Part shown: positions 38,769 to 49,202 of the stretch, one piece after another
Layout: each line of letters begins with the position of its first letter
How positions within the stretch are numbered: the stretch's first letter is position 1
DNA from: Marinihelvus sp963695135
GTDB taxonomy: Bacteria > Pseudomonadota > Gammaproteobacteria > Xanthomonadales > SZUA-36
Assembly: GCA_963695135.1 (NCBI GenBank)
Contig: CAVOGA010000001.1
Location: forward strand, 62,001 to 126,000
Direction: 5' to 3'
Length of the DNA stretch: 64,000 nt
Notes under the pieces: model-generated
Told to the model about the DNA's origin: nothing
The model's input: only the letters and a program-made list of their open reading frames with translations
Database searches by the model: none
Program-made: the position numbers and the translations under genes

Positions 38769-40889
38769 ATGCTGGCGACCTCCAGTTTTCCGGAACCGGT
38801 TCTTGACCTCAGGAGTCTCCTGAACACCTACCTGGAACCGGACAAGGTCGCCGTCGTTCTCCGCGCCTTCGAAGTCGGCGCCCAGGCCCACGAGGGCCAG
38901 GTTCGCAAAACCGGCGAACCGTATATCCTGCATCCCGTCGCCGTCGCCAGCATCCTGGCGGCGTTGCGCATGGACCACTTCAGCGTGGCCGCCGCGGTCC
39001 TCCACGACACGATCGAGGACACCCCGCTCACCAAGGAAGAGATCACCGATCAGTTTGGCGTTGAGATCGCCGACCTGGTGGATGGCGTGACCAAGCTGGA
39101 CAAAATGAAGTTCCGCACGCGGCGTGAGGCGGACGCGGAGAGCTTCCGCAAGATGCTGCTGGCCATGTCCAGGGACCTGCGGGTGATCTTCATCAAGCTG
39201 GCGGACCGGCTGCACAACATGCGCACCCTGGGCATCATGGCGCCCGAATCGCGCCGCCGCATCGCGCGGGAAACCCTGGACGTGTACGCGCCGATTGCCG
39301 ACCGGCTCGGCATGAACGAGCTCAAGTCCGAGCTCGAGGACCTCGGCTTTGCCAGCCTGCACCCGTGGCGCCACCGGACCATTTCCGAGCACGTCAAGGA
39401 AGTGACCGGCAACCGCGAGGAAATCATCGAAAACATCCGCAAATCGCTCAAACGCAAGATGAGCGAGACCGGCGTACCCTGCCGCATCGTCGGCCGGGAA
39501 AAGACCCCCTACAGCATTTACCGCAAAATGCAGCTGCGCGACCTGACCTTTTCAGAGGTCATGGACGTGTACGCCTTCCGCGTCATTACCCACTCGGAAC
39601 CACACTGTTACATGGCCCTCGGCGCAGCCCACGCGCTTTATCAACCCCGCCCGGGACGCTTCAAGGACTACATCGCGCTGCCCAAGGCCAATGGCTACCA
39701 GAGCCTGCACACGGTACTGAGCAGCCCCTATGGCATCCCGGTGGAAATCCAGATCCGCACCGAAGAGATGGAGGTCACCGCCGAGAAAGGCGCTGCTGCC
39801 CACTGGCAGTACAAGACCGGCGAGGCCAGCGGCGGCACCGCCCAGGTGCGGGCGCGGGAATGGCTCATGCAGCTGGTGGATGTGCAGCGTCATACCGGCG
39901 ATTCGCTGGAATTCATCGACGGGGCAAAGTCCGATCTGTTTCCCGACGAGATTTTCGTGTTCACGCCGAAAGGCAAGATTATCGACCTGCGCCGCAATTC
40001 CACGGCCCTGGACTTTGCTTACGCCATTCATACCGACGTCGGCAACCACACCAAACGGGTGCTGGTCGACAAGGTCGAGGTGCCGCTGTCGACACGCCTG
40101 AACCACGGGCAGACCGTCGAGGTGGTCACGGACCCGGATACCAATCCGTCGCCCGAGTGGCTTGGTTTCGTGGCGACCGCCAAGGCGCGTACCGCCATCC
40201 GCCACTATATCCGGTCCCTCGAATCAAAGGACACGGTCCGCCTGGGGCTGCACATGCTCGAAAGCGCCCTGAACGGCCGCGGCAGCTCCATGGAACTGGT
40301 GACGCAGGAGCAACTCGAGGGCCTGATCGCGGACAACCAGTTCGAGCGACCGGAAGACCTGTACCAGCAGATCGCCCTGGGCAACCTGCTGGCCAGCGTG
40401 ATCGCCACGCGCCTGGCGCCGGATCAGTCCGGCGACGGCGCCATGGAAGCGCTGGAAATTGCCGGTTCCGAGGGCAGCGCGGTGGACTTTGCCGCCTGCT
40501 GCTACCCGGTGCCGGGCGACCAGATCATGGGTTACCTGTCCGCCGGCAAAGGCGTGGTTGTGCACCGCACGAGCTGCCGCAACGTGCGCGAGTTGCGCAA
40601 GCATCCGGACCGCTGCCTCGCGGTGCGCTGGGCCTCGGTCACGCACAGCATGTTTGAAGTGGCCCTGAAGATCATCAGCGTCAACGTGCCCGGCAGCCTG
40701 GCGAGCATTTCCGCCTCCATCAACGAGGCCGGAAGCAATATTGAAAAGGTGGAGCAGCCGGACGCCAACCCGGAAACCGCGACCCTGATGTTTATTCTCA
40801 GCGTCAAGAACCGTGACCACATGGCCCGCATCATGCGTCGTGTGCGGCGCAACCGTCATGTCCTGAGGGTAAGCAGAATCAGCAGCTGA
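38769..40889 (+). CDS. spoT: Bifunctional (p)ppGpp synthetase/hydrolase SpoT
   Basis: A 706-residue stringent-response enzyme. The hydrolase HD domain is intact (HDTIED, His79-Asp80 and Glu83-Asp84), the synthetase domain has DVYAFRVI, RFKDYIALPKANGYQSLH and the catalytic EIQIRTEEM, and a TGS domain (DEIFVFTPKGKIIDL) and a C-terminal ACT domain follow. The functional HD motif separates it from RelA. It starts 10 bases after rpoZ. It controls ppGpp levels during starvation; the polyphosphate kinase gene 2.5 kb downstream could link both alarmone systems. Confidence 0.96.
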   Translation: MLATSSFPEPVLDLRSLLNTYLEPDKVAVVLRAFEVGAQAHEGQVRKTGEPYILHPVAVASILAALRMDHFSVAAAVLHDTIEDTPLTKEEITDQFGVEIADLVDGVTKLDKMKFRTRREADAESFRKMLLAMSRDLRVIFIKLADRLHNMRTLGIMAPESRRRIARETLDVYAPIADRLGMNELKSELEDLGFASLHPWRHRTISEHVKEVTGNREEIIENIRKSLKRKMSETGVPCRIVGREKTPYSIYRKMQLRDLTFSEVMDVYAFRVITHSEPHCYMALGAAHALYQPRPGRFKDYIALPKANGYQSLHTVLSSPYGIPVEIQIRTEEMEVTAEKGAAAHWQYKTGEASGGTAQVRAREWLMQLVDVQRHTGDSLEFIDGAKSDLFPDEIFVFTPKGKIIDLRRNSTALDFAYAIHTDVGNHTKRVLVDKVEVPLSTRLNHGQTVEVVTDPDTNPSPEWLGFVATAKARTAIRHYIRSLESKDTVRLGLHMLESALNGRGSSMELVTQEQLEGLIADNQFERPEDLYQQIALGNLLASVIATRLAPDQSGDGAMEALEIAGSEGSAVDFAACCYPVPGDQIMGYLSAGKGVVVHRTSCRNVRELRKHPDRCLAVRWASVTHSMFEVALKIISVNVPGSLASISASINEAGSNIEKVEQPDANPETATLMFILSVKNRDHMARIMRRVRRNRHVLRVSRISS

Positions 40890-40955
40890 CCCCCGGATGG
40901 GCCGTGTAAACTGCCCAAAGAACCCTGACTTCAGACCACCGACCTGGATGACATC

Positions 40956-41348
40956 ATGGCAAAAACCCCGATTCATACCGACCAAGCACCTGCCGCCATC
41001 GGCACCTATTCGCAGGCCATCAGACACGGCGGACTGGTCTTCCTGTCCGGGCAGATCCCCCTGGATCCGGCGACCATGGAAGTGATCAATGGCGATATCC
41101 GCGCTCAGGTTCAGCGGGTGTTCCAGAACCTGGCGGCCGTGTGCGAAGCGGCCGGCGGCGGACTCGGAGATATTCTCAAGCTCACCGTGTTCCTGACCGA
41201 CATGGGTGACTTCCCGGTGGTCAACGAGGTCATGGCCGAGCACTTCCAGACGCCTTACCCGGCCCGCGCCGCGGTCGGTGTCGCCGCACTACCCAAGGGC
41301 GTGGCGGTTGAAGTGGAGGCAGTCATGGCGGACCCCGTTGCCCGCTGA
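40956..41348 (+). CDS. ridA: RidA family 2-iminobutanoate/2-iminopropanoate deaminase
   Basis: A 130-residue YjgF/YER057c/UK114 protein. The conserved PAAIGTYSQAI and FLSGQIPLDPAT near the N-terminus, NLAAVCEAAGGGLGDILKLTVFL in the middle and PARAAVGVAALPKGVAVEVEA near the end, with the arginine that binds the substrate carboxylate, are all present. It hydrolyses reactive enamine/imine intermediates from PLP enzymes such as threonine dehydratase. It is trimeric and cytoplasmic, and sits between spoT and recG as in many gammaproteobacteria. Confidence 0.96.
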   Translation: MAKTPIHTDQAPAAIGTYSQAIRHGGLVFLSGQIPLDPATMEVINGDIRAQVQRVFQNLAAVCEAAGGGLGDILKLTVFLTDMGDFPVVNEVMAEHFQTPYPARAAVGVAALPKGVAVEVEAVMADPVAR

Positions 41349-43411
41349 GCCACTGCAGAACCTCCGGGGCGTCGGGCCCCAACTGGCAGGAAAACTGAAC
41401 GGCCTGGGCATTCACTCAATCGCTGACCTGCTGTTCCACCTGCCCCTGCGTTACGAGGACCGGACCAGCTTGCAGCCAATCGGCAGCCTGTATCCGGGCG
41501 CCCAGGTGCAAGTGGAAGGAGAGATCGAGCACTCGGCAATCGTTCGCGGCCGCCGGCCGACGCTGGTGGTATTGCTCAGCGATGGCACCGGCCGCATCAC
41601 CCTGCGGTTTTTTCATTTTCGCGCCCACCAGAAGCAGCAGCTGTCCCGCGGCACACGCCTGCGCTGCTTACGGGGAAGTCCGCCCGGGCTACCGGGGCCT
41701 GGAGATGATCCATCCGACCTACACCAGGCTGCTGCCGGGGCAGGAGCAGCCGCTCGCGGACCGGCTGACCCCGGTCTACCCCAGCACGGAAGGGCTGGGG
41801 CAGAACACCTGGCTGAAGCTCAGCGAGCAGGCCCTGGACGCCCTGCAGCACGACCAGCTGGAACTGGACGAGCTGTTGCCGGATGCCCTGCGCGCGAACC
41901 TGCACCTGCCCACCCTGAGCGAGGCGCTGCAGCTGATCCACCGGCCGCCTCCGGTGGAAGACGTCGCTGCCTTGCTGGAACGCAAGCACCCGGCCCAGCA
42001 CCGGCTGGCCATGGAGGAGCTGCTCGCGCACAACCTGAGCATGCGATTGCTGCACCAGCGCCAGCGCGCGCGCCAGGCCTGCGCCATGCAAGCGGCGCCG
42101 GAGCTGGAAGACCGCTTCATGAAGTCCCTGCCCTTCGACCTGACCGGCGCACAGCAGCGGGTGGTGCAGGAAATCCGCCGTGACCTGGGCGGCTCGCATC
42201 CCATGCTGCGGCTGGTTCACGGTGATGTGGGCTCAGGCAAGACCGTGGTCGCGGCCCTTGCCGCCCTGCGCGTGATCGGCAACGGTCGCCAGGTGGCGGT
42301 AGTGGCGCCGACAGAAATTCTCGCCGAACAGCACCTGCGCGTATTCAGCGAGTGGCTGACGCCCCTGGGCATCGAGCCGGTCTGGCTCAGCAGCAAGGTC
42401 ACCGGCAAGGCCCGCAGCGCCGCACTGGCCGCCATCGCCGGACCCGCCCGCCTGGTCATCGGCACGCACGCGCTCATGCAGGAAGGCGTGCAGTTCGGGC
42501 GCCTCGGCCTGGTCATCGTGGACGAACAGCACCGCTTCGGCGTTGACCAGCGCATGGCGCTGGTCAACAAGGGCGATGATGACGGCCTGCGCCCGCACCA
42601 GCTGATCATGACCGCCACCCCGATTCCACGCACCCTGGCCATGACCGCCTACGCGGGGCTGGAGGTTTCGGTCATCGACGAACTGCCCCGCGGCCGCAAG
42701 CCGGTACGCACCGCGGTGCTGTCCCTGGACCGGCGCGACGAGGTCATCCAGCGCGTGGCCGCGGCCTGCGCCGAGGGCCGCCAGGCCTACTGGGTATGCA
42801 CCCTGATTGAAGAGTCCGATGCCGTTGAAGCCCAGGCGGCGCAGGAAGTGGCGGACGAGCTGGCCGGACGGCTCAGCCAGCTCGAGGTGGGCCTGGTCCA
42901 CGGGCGCATGAAGCCCGCGGAGAAGCAGGCGGTGATGGACCATTTCAAGGCCGGGACGATTGATCTGCTGGTGGCCACCACGGTCATCGAAGTCGGCGTT
43001 GACGTGCCCAATGCGTCCCTGATGATCATCGAAAACTCCGAGCGCCTCGGCCTGTCCCAGCTGCACCAGCTGCGCGGCCGGGTCGGGCGCGGCTCCGCCC
43101 AGTCGTCCTGCGTGCTCCTCTACAGCGCGCCCATCGGCCAGATGGCCCGGGAGCGGCTGGCGATCATGCGCGAGACCAACGACGGCTTCCGCATCGCCGA
43201 GAAAGACCTCGAGTTACGCGGCCCCGGCGAGGTGCTGGGCACGCGGCAGACCGGGCTGGTGCAGTTCCGCGTGGCGGACCTGGCCCGCGACGCGCATCTG
43301 CTCGACCGCATTCCCCCGGTCGCGGAAAACCTGTTGCAGCACCACCCGCAGCAGGTGCGCCTGCTGATCCAGCGCTGGATCGGCGATGCGACACGTTTTG
43401 CCGGTGTATAA
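41338..43411 (+). CDS. recG: ATP-dependent DNA helicase RecG (one frameshift)
   Basis: A 690-residue helicase after repair, against 693 in E. coli. It reverses stalled replication forks and processes Holliday junctions. The wedge domain at the N-terminus (EPLQNLRGVGPQLAGKLNGLGI, RYEDRT) is followed by helicase motifs GDVGSGKTVVAALAAL, PTEILAEQH, VDEQHRFGVDQR, MTATPIPRTLA, ATTVIEVGVDVPNA and QLRGRVGRG. I chose the TTG at 41338, inside the end of ridA, as the most upstream start before the conserved region. The frame changes near 41672 (LRC/YGEVRPGYRG), where one extra T in CTTAC explains it; length is 3n+1. Confidence 0.93.
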
Positions 43412-43447
43412 ACCAACCCTACCCTTGCGCAAGAGGAACACCACGAC

Positions 43448-44233
43448 ATGAGCTATGGCGACCAGCTAAAGGACCTGCAAATCGAACTGTGCAAGCTGCA
43501 GAACTGGCTGCAGGAGACCGGCGAACGGGCGATCATCATTTTTGAGGGGCGCGATACCGCCGGCAAGGGCGGCATGATCGCAACGATTCAACAGCGGGTC
43601 AGCCAGCGCGTGTTTCGCGGCGTTGCCCTACCCAAACCCTCCAGCGAAGAATCATCACAGTGGTATTTCCAGCGCTACATTCAACACTTTCCCTCCGCCG
43701 GCGAGGTGGTGCTCTTCGACCGCAGCTGGTACAACCGCGCCGGCGTCGAACGGGTGATGGGCTTTTGCACGGATGAACAGCTGCAGCGTTTTTATGCCAA
43801 CACGCCGAGCTTTGAACGCTCGGTAACCTCATCGGGCATTCGCCTGATCAAGTACTGGCTGGAAGTTGATCCGGAGATACAGCGCGAGCGCCTGGCGGAA
43901 CGCCTCAACGATGCGCGCAAGTTCTGGAAGCTGAGCCCGATGGACCTGGAGGCGCAGCCGCGCTGGTATGAATACTCACGGGCGCGGGACGACATGTTTC
44001 ACTACACCGACACGCCGGAGGCGCCCTGGTACGTGGTGCCGTCCAATGACCAGAAGAAGGCCCGCCTGAGCTGCATCAGCCACCTGCTCAGCCTGTTCCC
44101 TTACAACGGGTCCGGTTACGACGCACTGGGCGTGGCCTCGATTCCGCCGCTGGGCGAGAGCGATGCCTATGATGACAAGGAATCCTTGCAGCACGTCCAC
44201 ATCATTCCGGACGTCACTGCCGACGAGGATTGA
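43448..44233 (+). CDS. ppk2: Polyphosphate kinase 2
   Basis: A 261-residue class I PPK2. Walker A is EGRDTAGKGGMIATI (near residues 34-48), Walker B is VVLFDRSWYNRAGVERVMGF and the lid carries DARKFWKLSPMDLEA. Such enzymes use polyphosphate to phosphorylate nucleoside diphosphates, or make polyphosphate in reverse; a single-domain class I enzyme acts mainly on NDPs. An AGGAA box lies just upstream. It is 36 bases downstream of recG on the same strand and convergent with the TPR gene. Confidence 0.95.
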   Translation: MSYGDQLKDLQIELCKLQNWLQETGERAIIIFEGRDTAGKGGMIATIQQRVSQRVFRGVALPKPSSEESSQWYFQRYIQHFPSAGEVVLFDRSWYNRAGVERVMGFCTDEQLQRFYANTPSFERSVTSSGIRLIKYWLEVDPEIQRERLAERLNDARKFWKLSPMDLEAQPRWYEYSRARDDMFHYTDTPEAPWYVVPSNDQKKARLSCISHLLSLFPYNGSGYDALGVASIPPLGESDAYDDKESLQHVHIIPDVTADED

Positions 44234-44237
44234 GGGC

Positions 44238-46451
44238 TCAGCGCATGGACAGGTTGAGCGCTTCGACTTCGCTCCTGGCGCGCGCCAGGTCCGCTTCGAT
44301 GGCATCGCGCAGTTCGATAAACGCGGGCATGTCGTTCAGGGGCGCCAGCCGCCGGTCGATTTCCAGCAGCCAGGCCTCGCGCCAACCCTTGTCGTAGGCC
44401 GCGCGCAGGGAAGCCATTGCGCCCTCCCGGTCGTTGTCGCGCAACAGCAGCAGCAGAGCCTCGTTGTAGTCCAGGTCCGCGGAGCGCAGCCCCTTGTCCC
44501 GCGCAGTCTCAAGGGCACGGGTGGCCTGTGCCAGGTGGGCGCGGGCCCGCTCGGGGTCACCGACCGCCTGGTGCAGGGAGGCGGCCGCCATCAGTGAAAA
44601 AATCTGATCGCCATCAAAGGCGCCCTCCGATTCCGGCTTGATGGCCTGCTCAAATTCCGTCGAGCGCCACGTTCCATTCTTCGCCCACCAGGTGCACCAG
44701 CCCCTGCAGAAAATGATAGGTCCGCTGGAAGTTATCCGGCAGGGCATCTACGTCCGGGCCGAACATATCCCGGATGACGCTTTCCGCTCCTTCCAGCTGG
44801 CCCTGCACCAGCAGCACCTGAAAATACTGCCCCATCAGGTCCCGGTTGCCGCCTGCCACTTCAAACCCCTCCTGCAACAGTGGCCTCGGCACGCTCAGGG
44901 TCGCCGAGCGAAAACCAGGCCCGGGCCAGGCTCAGGAAGGCCGCCGGCGACTGCGGTTCCAGGTCGAAGGCCCGCTGCGCCTGCTGGAAGCCCCGCACCA
45001 GGTCGCCGTTGCTCAGGGCAAGACTCGAGTCGCTGCGCAACAAGGTGGTGGAGTCCGGCTTGAACAGGAGCTGGGAGGCCAGTACGTCGGATGCGCCCTC
45101 GTAGTCACCGCGCATGGCCATGTTGCCCGCATAGTTGATGGCCAGCAGTTCATTCAAAGGATCAACGACCATGGCCTCGGCCAGCACCTCGGACTGCTTG
45201 TCGAGCTCACCGGTGTCGGCGTAAATATTGGACAGCCACAGGCGCGCGGGCACGTAGCTGTCGTTCAGGCGGATTGCCTGCTTGAGATTTGTTTCCGCGG
45301 AGTCGTACTGACCGATCTGCATGCGGGCCAGCCCCAGCGCCGCAAAGGCTTCGGCTGACTGGGGATCCAGTGCCAGCGCCTTTTCGATGTAGGTCTGGGC
45401 GCGTTCGATGGCGCGCATCTGGTTGGAGTTGCCGTACAGCGACAGCAGGATGTAGGAATCGGCCATCGCCGCGTAGGCCGGCGCATAGTTCGAATCGTGC
45501 TCCAGCGCTTCGGCAAACAGCTGGAGCGCCGTTTGCAGCTCATCCGGCGTGCGCCGCCACCAGTGCAGGCGGCCGTTCCGGTAGGCCTCGAAGGCGGCCA
45601 GGTTCTGGGTCCGGGTCGCCGGGGATTCCGCGGCGAGACCGGTAAAGGATTCCAGCAGTTCCGCCGCGATGGCCCTGGCCACATCATCCTGGACCTTGAA
45701 AACATCATCCAGCTCCTCCTCGAAGGTGCCGGACCAGATGTGATAGCCGTCATCCACGTTGATCAGCTGGGCCGTCAGGCGAACGCGGTTGCCCGAGGTG
45801 CGCAGGCTGCCTTCGAGCACGGTGCGCACCTTCAGCGCGCGGCCGATTGCGGGGATGTCCTGCTCGCCGTTCCTGAAGGAAAAGGACGAGGTCCGCGCCG
45901 CCACCTGCAGCCCGTCGACCTGGGCCAGGATATTAAGAATTTCCTCCGCCATGCCGTCCGCCAGGTAGGCCTGGTCCTGGTCGGCAGAGAGGTCCGCAAA
46001 AGGCAGCACGGCGATGGAGTTCTCCGGGGCGGTAAAACTGCGCTCGGTCTGCTCCGCCAGCGCGGCGGCCACCGTGCTCTCCTCCTCGAAGAGTTCGCCG
46101 TAGTACTCGTAAAAACCAAAGCCCAGGCCGGCGGTCAGCGCGAGCATCACCGCAAACAGGTGAAAAAGCCTGCCCCTGGGACAGCAGGCCGGCCGATTCC
46201 GTGCGCTTGATGCCTTCCCCGGTGATGTCGAACAGCCAGGCCAGGATCAGCACCAGTGGAAAGCCGAGGATCATGCCAATGACCAGCACCGGTGGCAGCC
46301 AGCCGGGCAGGCGCACCGCCGCGTCCAGCGCATCGATCAGTTGCAGCACAACGAACACGCCAACCGCGTAGGCGCCCAGGGTCCTGAGCACCTTGCGGCG
46401 GGACAGTTCGCCCATCACCGCTGCGAAAAATGATTGTCGTTCCTCCCCCAT
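44238..46451 (-). CDS. Membrane-anchored TPR protein with FlgO-like domain (three frameshifts)
   Basis: About 736 residues after three repairs. The N-terminus has two membrane segments, near residues 20-43 and 50-72 (GYAVGVFVVLQLIDAL-like, then ILAWLFDITGEGIKRT), and a third near 95-115. The periplasmic part holds IAVLPFADLS, AYLADGMAEEILNILAQVDG, VRTVLEGSLRTSG and LINVDDGYHIWSGTFEEELDD, the domain shared by FlgO-like and CadC/adenylate-cyclase-associated TPR proteins. At least eight TPR units follow. Breaks lie near 46170, 44872 and 44665; removing one base at each leaves 3n, as observed. No DNA-binding or cyclase domain is seen, so it is a scaffold or sensor. It shares architecture but little sequence with the other TPR gene at 14403-16760. 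Confidence 0.82.
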
Positions 46452-46469
46452 GCCGAACTCAGCCTTCCT

Positions 46470-47339
46470 TTAATCCATGGCGCGCTTGCGCCTGATAAGG
46501 GCCGACGTATCGTCGTCGAAGCCCCCCTCGTCTACGATCTTCCGGTAATCCTCAAGCGCGGATTCCGTTACTGGTAAAGAGATATCCAACTCCCGTGCCA
46601 AGCCGTCACAGATCCGCAGGTCCTTGAGCAGCAACCCGCACTTGAAACCGGGCTCAAAGTTGTCCGCCAGCATGGTCCGGCCACGGTGATCGAGGAACCA
46701 GTTACCGGCCGCTCCGGCGGAAAGTACTTCTATTAGACGCTCCGAAGGCAGATTTAGTTTCTCCGAAAATGCCAGCGCCTCGCAGACCGCCTCGTTGATG
46801 CCGGCCACCATGACCTGGTTGACCGCCTTGGTCGCCTGTCCCGCACCCACGGGCCCCATGTGCGTTACGCGGGCGGAAATCGCCTCCAGGACTGGTCGGA
46901 TTCGCTCAATATCGGCGGAATCGCCACCCGCCATGACCGACAGGGTGCCCTTGCGCGCGCCCTCGACACCACCGGAAACCGGCGCATCGACCAGGGCCAC
47001 GCCGGCTTCGGCCAGTTCCGCCGCCAGGGCGCGACTGGTCACGGGGCTGACCGTCGAAGTATCCACCACCACCGACCCGCGCCGCAGTCCGGGCAGGCTG
47101 GCGGCGATCACCTCGCGCAGATCGTCGTCTGCGGAGACACAGGTGAGCAGCACATTGCACTGCGCCGCGAGGGCGGCCGGGTCGGTCGCGGCCGGCACAT
47201 TGAGCTCAGCGGCAAGCTGCCGGGATTTCTCACGAGTGCGGTTCCAGACTCCGGCCAGGAGTCCGGCCGCGGCCAGGTGCCTGGCCATGGGCGCGCCCAT
47301 GGCGCCGAGTCCGATCACGCCGGTTGCAAGATCATTCAT
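46470..47339 (-). CDS. NAD(P)-dependent oxidoreductase, 3-hydroxyisobutyrate dehydrogenase family
   Basis: A 289-residue beta-hydroxyacid dehydrogenase. The NAD(P) motif is VIGLGAMGAPMARHLAAAG at the N-terminus, the substrate loop is DAPVSGGVEGARKGTLSVMAGG, and the catalytic Lys is in TKAVNQVMVAGI. It reduces or oxidises a small hydroxy acid: 3-hydroxyisobutyrate in valine breakdown, or tartronate semialdehyde (GarR-type). No neighbour tells which. AAGGA upstream of ATG 47337-47339 supports the start. Confidence 0.9.
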   Translation of the reverse strand: MNDLATGVIGLGAMGAPMARHLAAAGLLAGVWNRTREKSRQLAAELNVPAATDPAALAAQCNVLLTCVSADDDLREVIAASLPGLRRGSVVVDTSTVSPVTSRALAAELAEAGVALVDAPVSGGVEGARKGTLSVMAGGDSADIERIRPVLEAISARVTHMGPVGAGQATKAVNQVMVAGINEAVCEALAFSEKLNLPSERLIEVLSAGAAGNWFLDHRGRTMLADNFEPGFKCGLLLKDLRICDGLARELDISLPVTESALEDYRKIVDEGGFDDDTSALIRRKRAMD

Positions 47340-47452
47340 TTTGAGAAGTCCTTTTGAGAAAGCCCGCGCATGTCACGGACATTGTGACCCAGGGGGTGAG
47401 GCCATGTTCCCGCCGCCGGCCGGCGGGCGGGCCAGGGTGCACGCAGGCCGGG

Positions 47453-47791
47453 TTAAAGCGCCTGCTCACCCTCTTCGCCGGTGCGGATACGCACGGCATG
47501 CTCCAGGTCGAAAACGAAAATTTTGCCGTCGCCGATGCGCCCGGACATGGCCGATTCGGTAATTGCCTCCACCACCGCTTCCGCCCGCTCATCAGGGACA
47601 GCGACCTCCAGCTTGAGTTTGGGCAGGAAATCCACCACGTATTCCGCACCGCGGTAGAGTTCCGTGTGGCCTTTTTGCCGGCCGAAGCCGCGCACCTCGG
47701 TCACGGTCATGCCGGTTACGCCGATATCGCCCAGCGCATCGCGGACGTCATCGAGTTTAAACGGCTTGATGATCGCGGTTATCATTTTCAC
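47453..47791 (-). CDS. glnB: Nitrogen regulatory protein P-II
   Basis: A 112-residue signal-transduction protein. I chose GTG 47789-47791 (MKMITAIIKPFKLDDVRDAL), which gives exactly the standard PII length. The T-loop Tyr51 uridylylation site is in ELYRGAEYVVDFLPK, and the B and C loops (GRIGDGKIFVFDLEHAVRIRTGE) are intact. It senses 2-oxoglutarate and ATP/ADP and controls glutamine synthetase adenylylation and NtrB. It stands alone, divergent from ubiK; no amtB is nearby, so this is GlnB rather than GlnK. Confidence 0.95.
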   Translation of the reverse strand: MKMITAIIKPFKLDDVRDALGDIGVTGMTVTEVRGFGRQKGHTELYRGAEYVVDFLPKLKLEVAVPDERAEAVVEAITESAMSGRIGDGKIFVFDLEHAVRIRTGEEGEQAL

Positions 47792-47878
47792 GGTAGCAGT
47801 CCCGGAAGGTGTACTGCAGCGACTATATTGTGCTGTCAGCCAGGGGGCAAGCATGCCCCGGACAAAGGAAGCAACGTC

Positions 47879-48118
47879 ATGATCGACCTGAGCAAAATCG
47901 ACGATCTCGCCAAACGCCTGGCCGGCGCCCTGCCGCCCGGCGCCCAGCAAATGCGCGACGATGCGGAAGCCCAGTTCCGTGGCGTACTGCGCAAGGCCCT
48001 GGCCTCCATGGACGTGGTCACGCGGGAGGACTACGAGATTCAGAAAGCGGCGCTGCAGCGGGCGCAGGAAAAACTTCAACGCCTGGAAGACCGGCTGGCG
48101 GCACTGGAAGCTCAGTAG
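47879..48118 (+). CDS. ubiK: Ubiquinone biosynthesis accessory factor UbiK (BMFP domain)
   Basis: A 79-residue protein starting MIDLSKIDDLAKRLAGALP after an AAGGAA box. The N-terminus is an amphipathic helix and the C-terminus (EDYEIQKAALQRAQEKLQRLEDRLAALEAQ region) a coiled coil, the BMFP family layout. UbiK with UbiJ supports the soluble ubiquinone-biosynthesis complex. Divergent from glnB, the usual position in gammaproteobacteria. Confidence 0.92.
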   Translation: MIDLSKIDDLAKRLAGALPPGAQQMRDDAEAQFRGVLRKALASMDVVTREDYEIQKAALQRAQEKLQRLEDRLAALEAQ

Positions 48119-48184
48119 GGCGTCAACGGCTCTCCTTCAATCGATAGCCAGGCCTGAAAGCACCCGGCTTCGCACAAGGCAAGA

Positions 48185-49045
48185 TCAGTCCGTGCCGCGG
48201 ATCAGGGCCCGCTTCTCCTCCGGGCTGCGGGGTTTCCAGTCACCGTAGGTGGGGTTCGGCAGCATGAACCAGTCCCTGCCCCAGTGCGCGCTGTTCTCCT
48301 CGACGATGTCGCGACCGCCCTTTGCGGTCTCGCCGTCCGCCACCTCCAGGAAGTCGCCCAGCTGGTCGCCGAACAGCATCACGATGTCATGCCCGATTCG
48401 GACGCATTCGCGACGCGAGGTTTTGACTGAAGACCACACGCCCGCTGCACGCTCGCTTTCAGACAGCAACCGGCGGCAAGGCTCCGGGGGACGGTCGCCG
48501 CGCAGCATCAGCGTGATCGAATCCGTATCAAGGCCAACCGCCTGCAGGTTTGCGAGCGTGTCTGCGCGTTGTGGACAGGGGTCGGCAAGGCCATCCCGCG
48601 GGCGGCAGGAGCGGTTCGTAATGAGAACCACATGGAACCCCGATGATTGTGCCGCCTGGATAAAAGCGACCGCACCCGGCGTTGCCTGTGCCGCGCGGCG
48701 CGCGATCCAGCGATCCCAGGTGTCACTCTGGTAAACGCCCTCATCAAGCACGAGCTGGCCCTGGTAAGGCGCGTTGTCGAGCACCGTCTCATCGACGTCC
48801 AGTACGATGGCCCGTCCGCGCGCTGCCGGGCCGGCAGCCTCCCCGAGCGCATCCAGCGCAGCGGTCGCCGCCGCGTAAATGCCCAGTGTGACAGCGGCAT
48901 ACTCGCCCGACGCCTGTTGCCAGGTGACCGCGTCCAGGTTGTCGTTAGCGGCGGGTGCAACGGTACCGCCGGTTGAGGCGCACCCGGTCAGCAGCAAACC
49001 GGTTAGCAGCGCCGCAAGTCCTCCGCCAAGCTTGTGTCTTTGCAT
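48185..49045 (-). CDS. HAD-superfamily acid phosphatase, lipoprotein e(P4)-like
   Basis: A 286-residue lipoprotein with lipobox LLTGC (Cys near residue 22). The HAD nucleophile motif is IVLDVDETVLDN near residue 80, with LITNRS as motif II, a Lys-containing region (SSVKTSRRECV) and MLFGDQLGDF as motifs III/IV. This matches class C/e(P4) acid phosphatases, which release phosphate from nucleotides and other monoesters in the periplasm. It is convergent with ubiK and divergent from comM, with a 157-base intergenic region upstream. Confidence 0.92.
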   Translation of the reverse strand: MQRHKLGGGLAALLTGLLLTGCASTGGTVAPAANDNLDAVTWQQASGEYAAVTLGIYAAATAALDALGEAAGPAARGRAIVLDVDETVLDNAPYQGQLVLDEGVYQSDTWDRWIARRAAQATPGAVAFIQAAQSSGFHVVLITNRSCRPRDGLADPCPQRADTLANLQAVGLDTDSITLMLRGDRPPEPCRRLLSESERAAGVWSSVKTSRRECVRIGHDIVMLFGDQLGDFLEVADGETAKGGRDIVEENSAHWGRDWFMLPNPTYGDWKPRSPEEKRALIRGTD

Positions 49046-49202
49046 CGCCTTGATCCTTGCATGTGTCTTGGTCGCGGCTGGCCCGGCCGCCGATCGAAGT
49101 CATTTTCCCTCCGAAATCCTACCTGCTTTTGAGCATTCAGCGGTGCCCTGACCATTACCAGTTAATCAACACTGGGCTTTCTCACTGCCATGGAGTAGCC
49201 GC

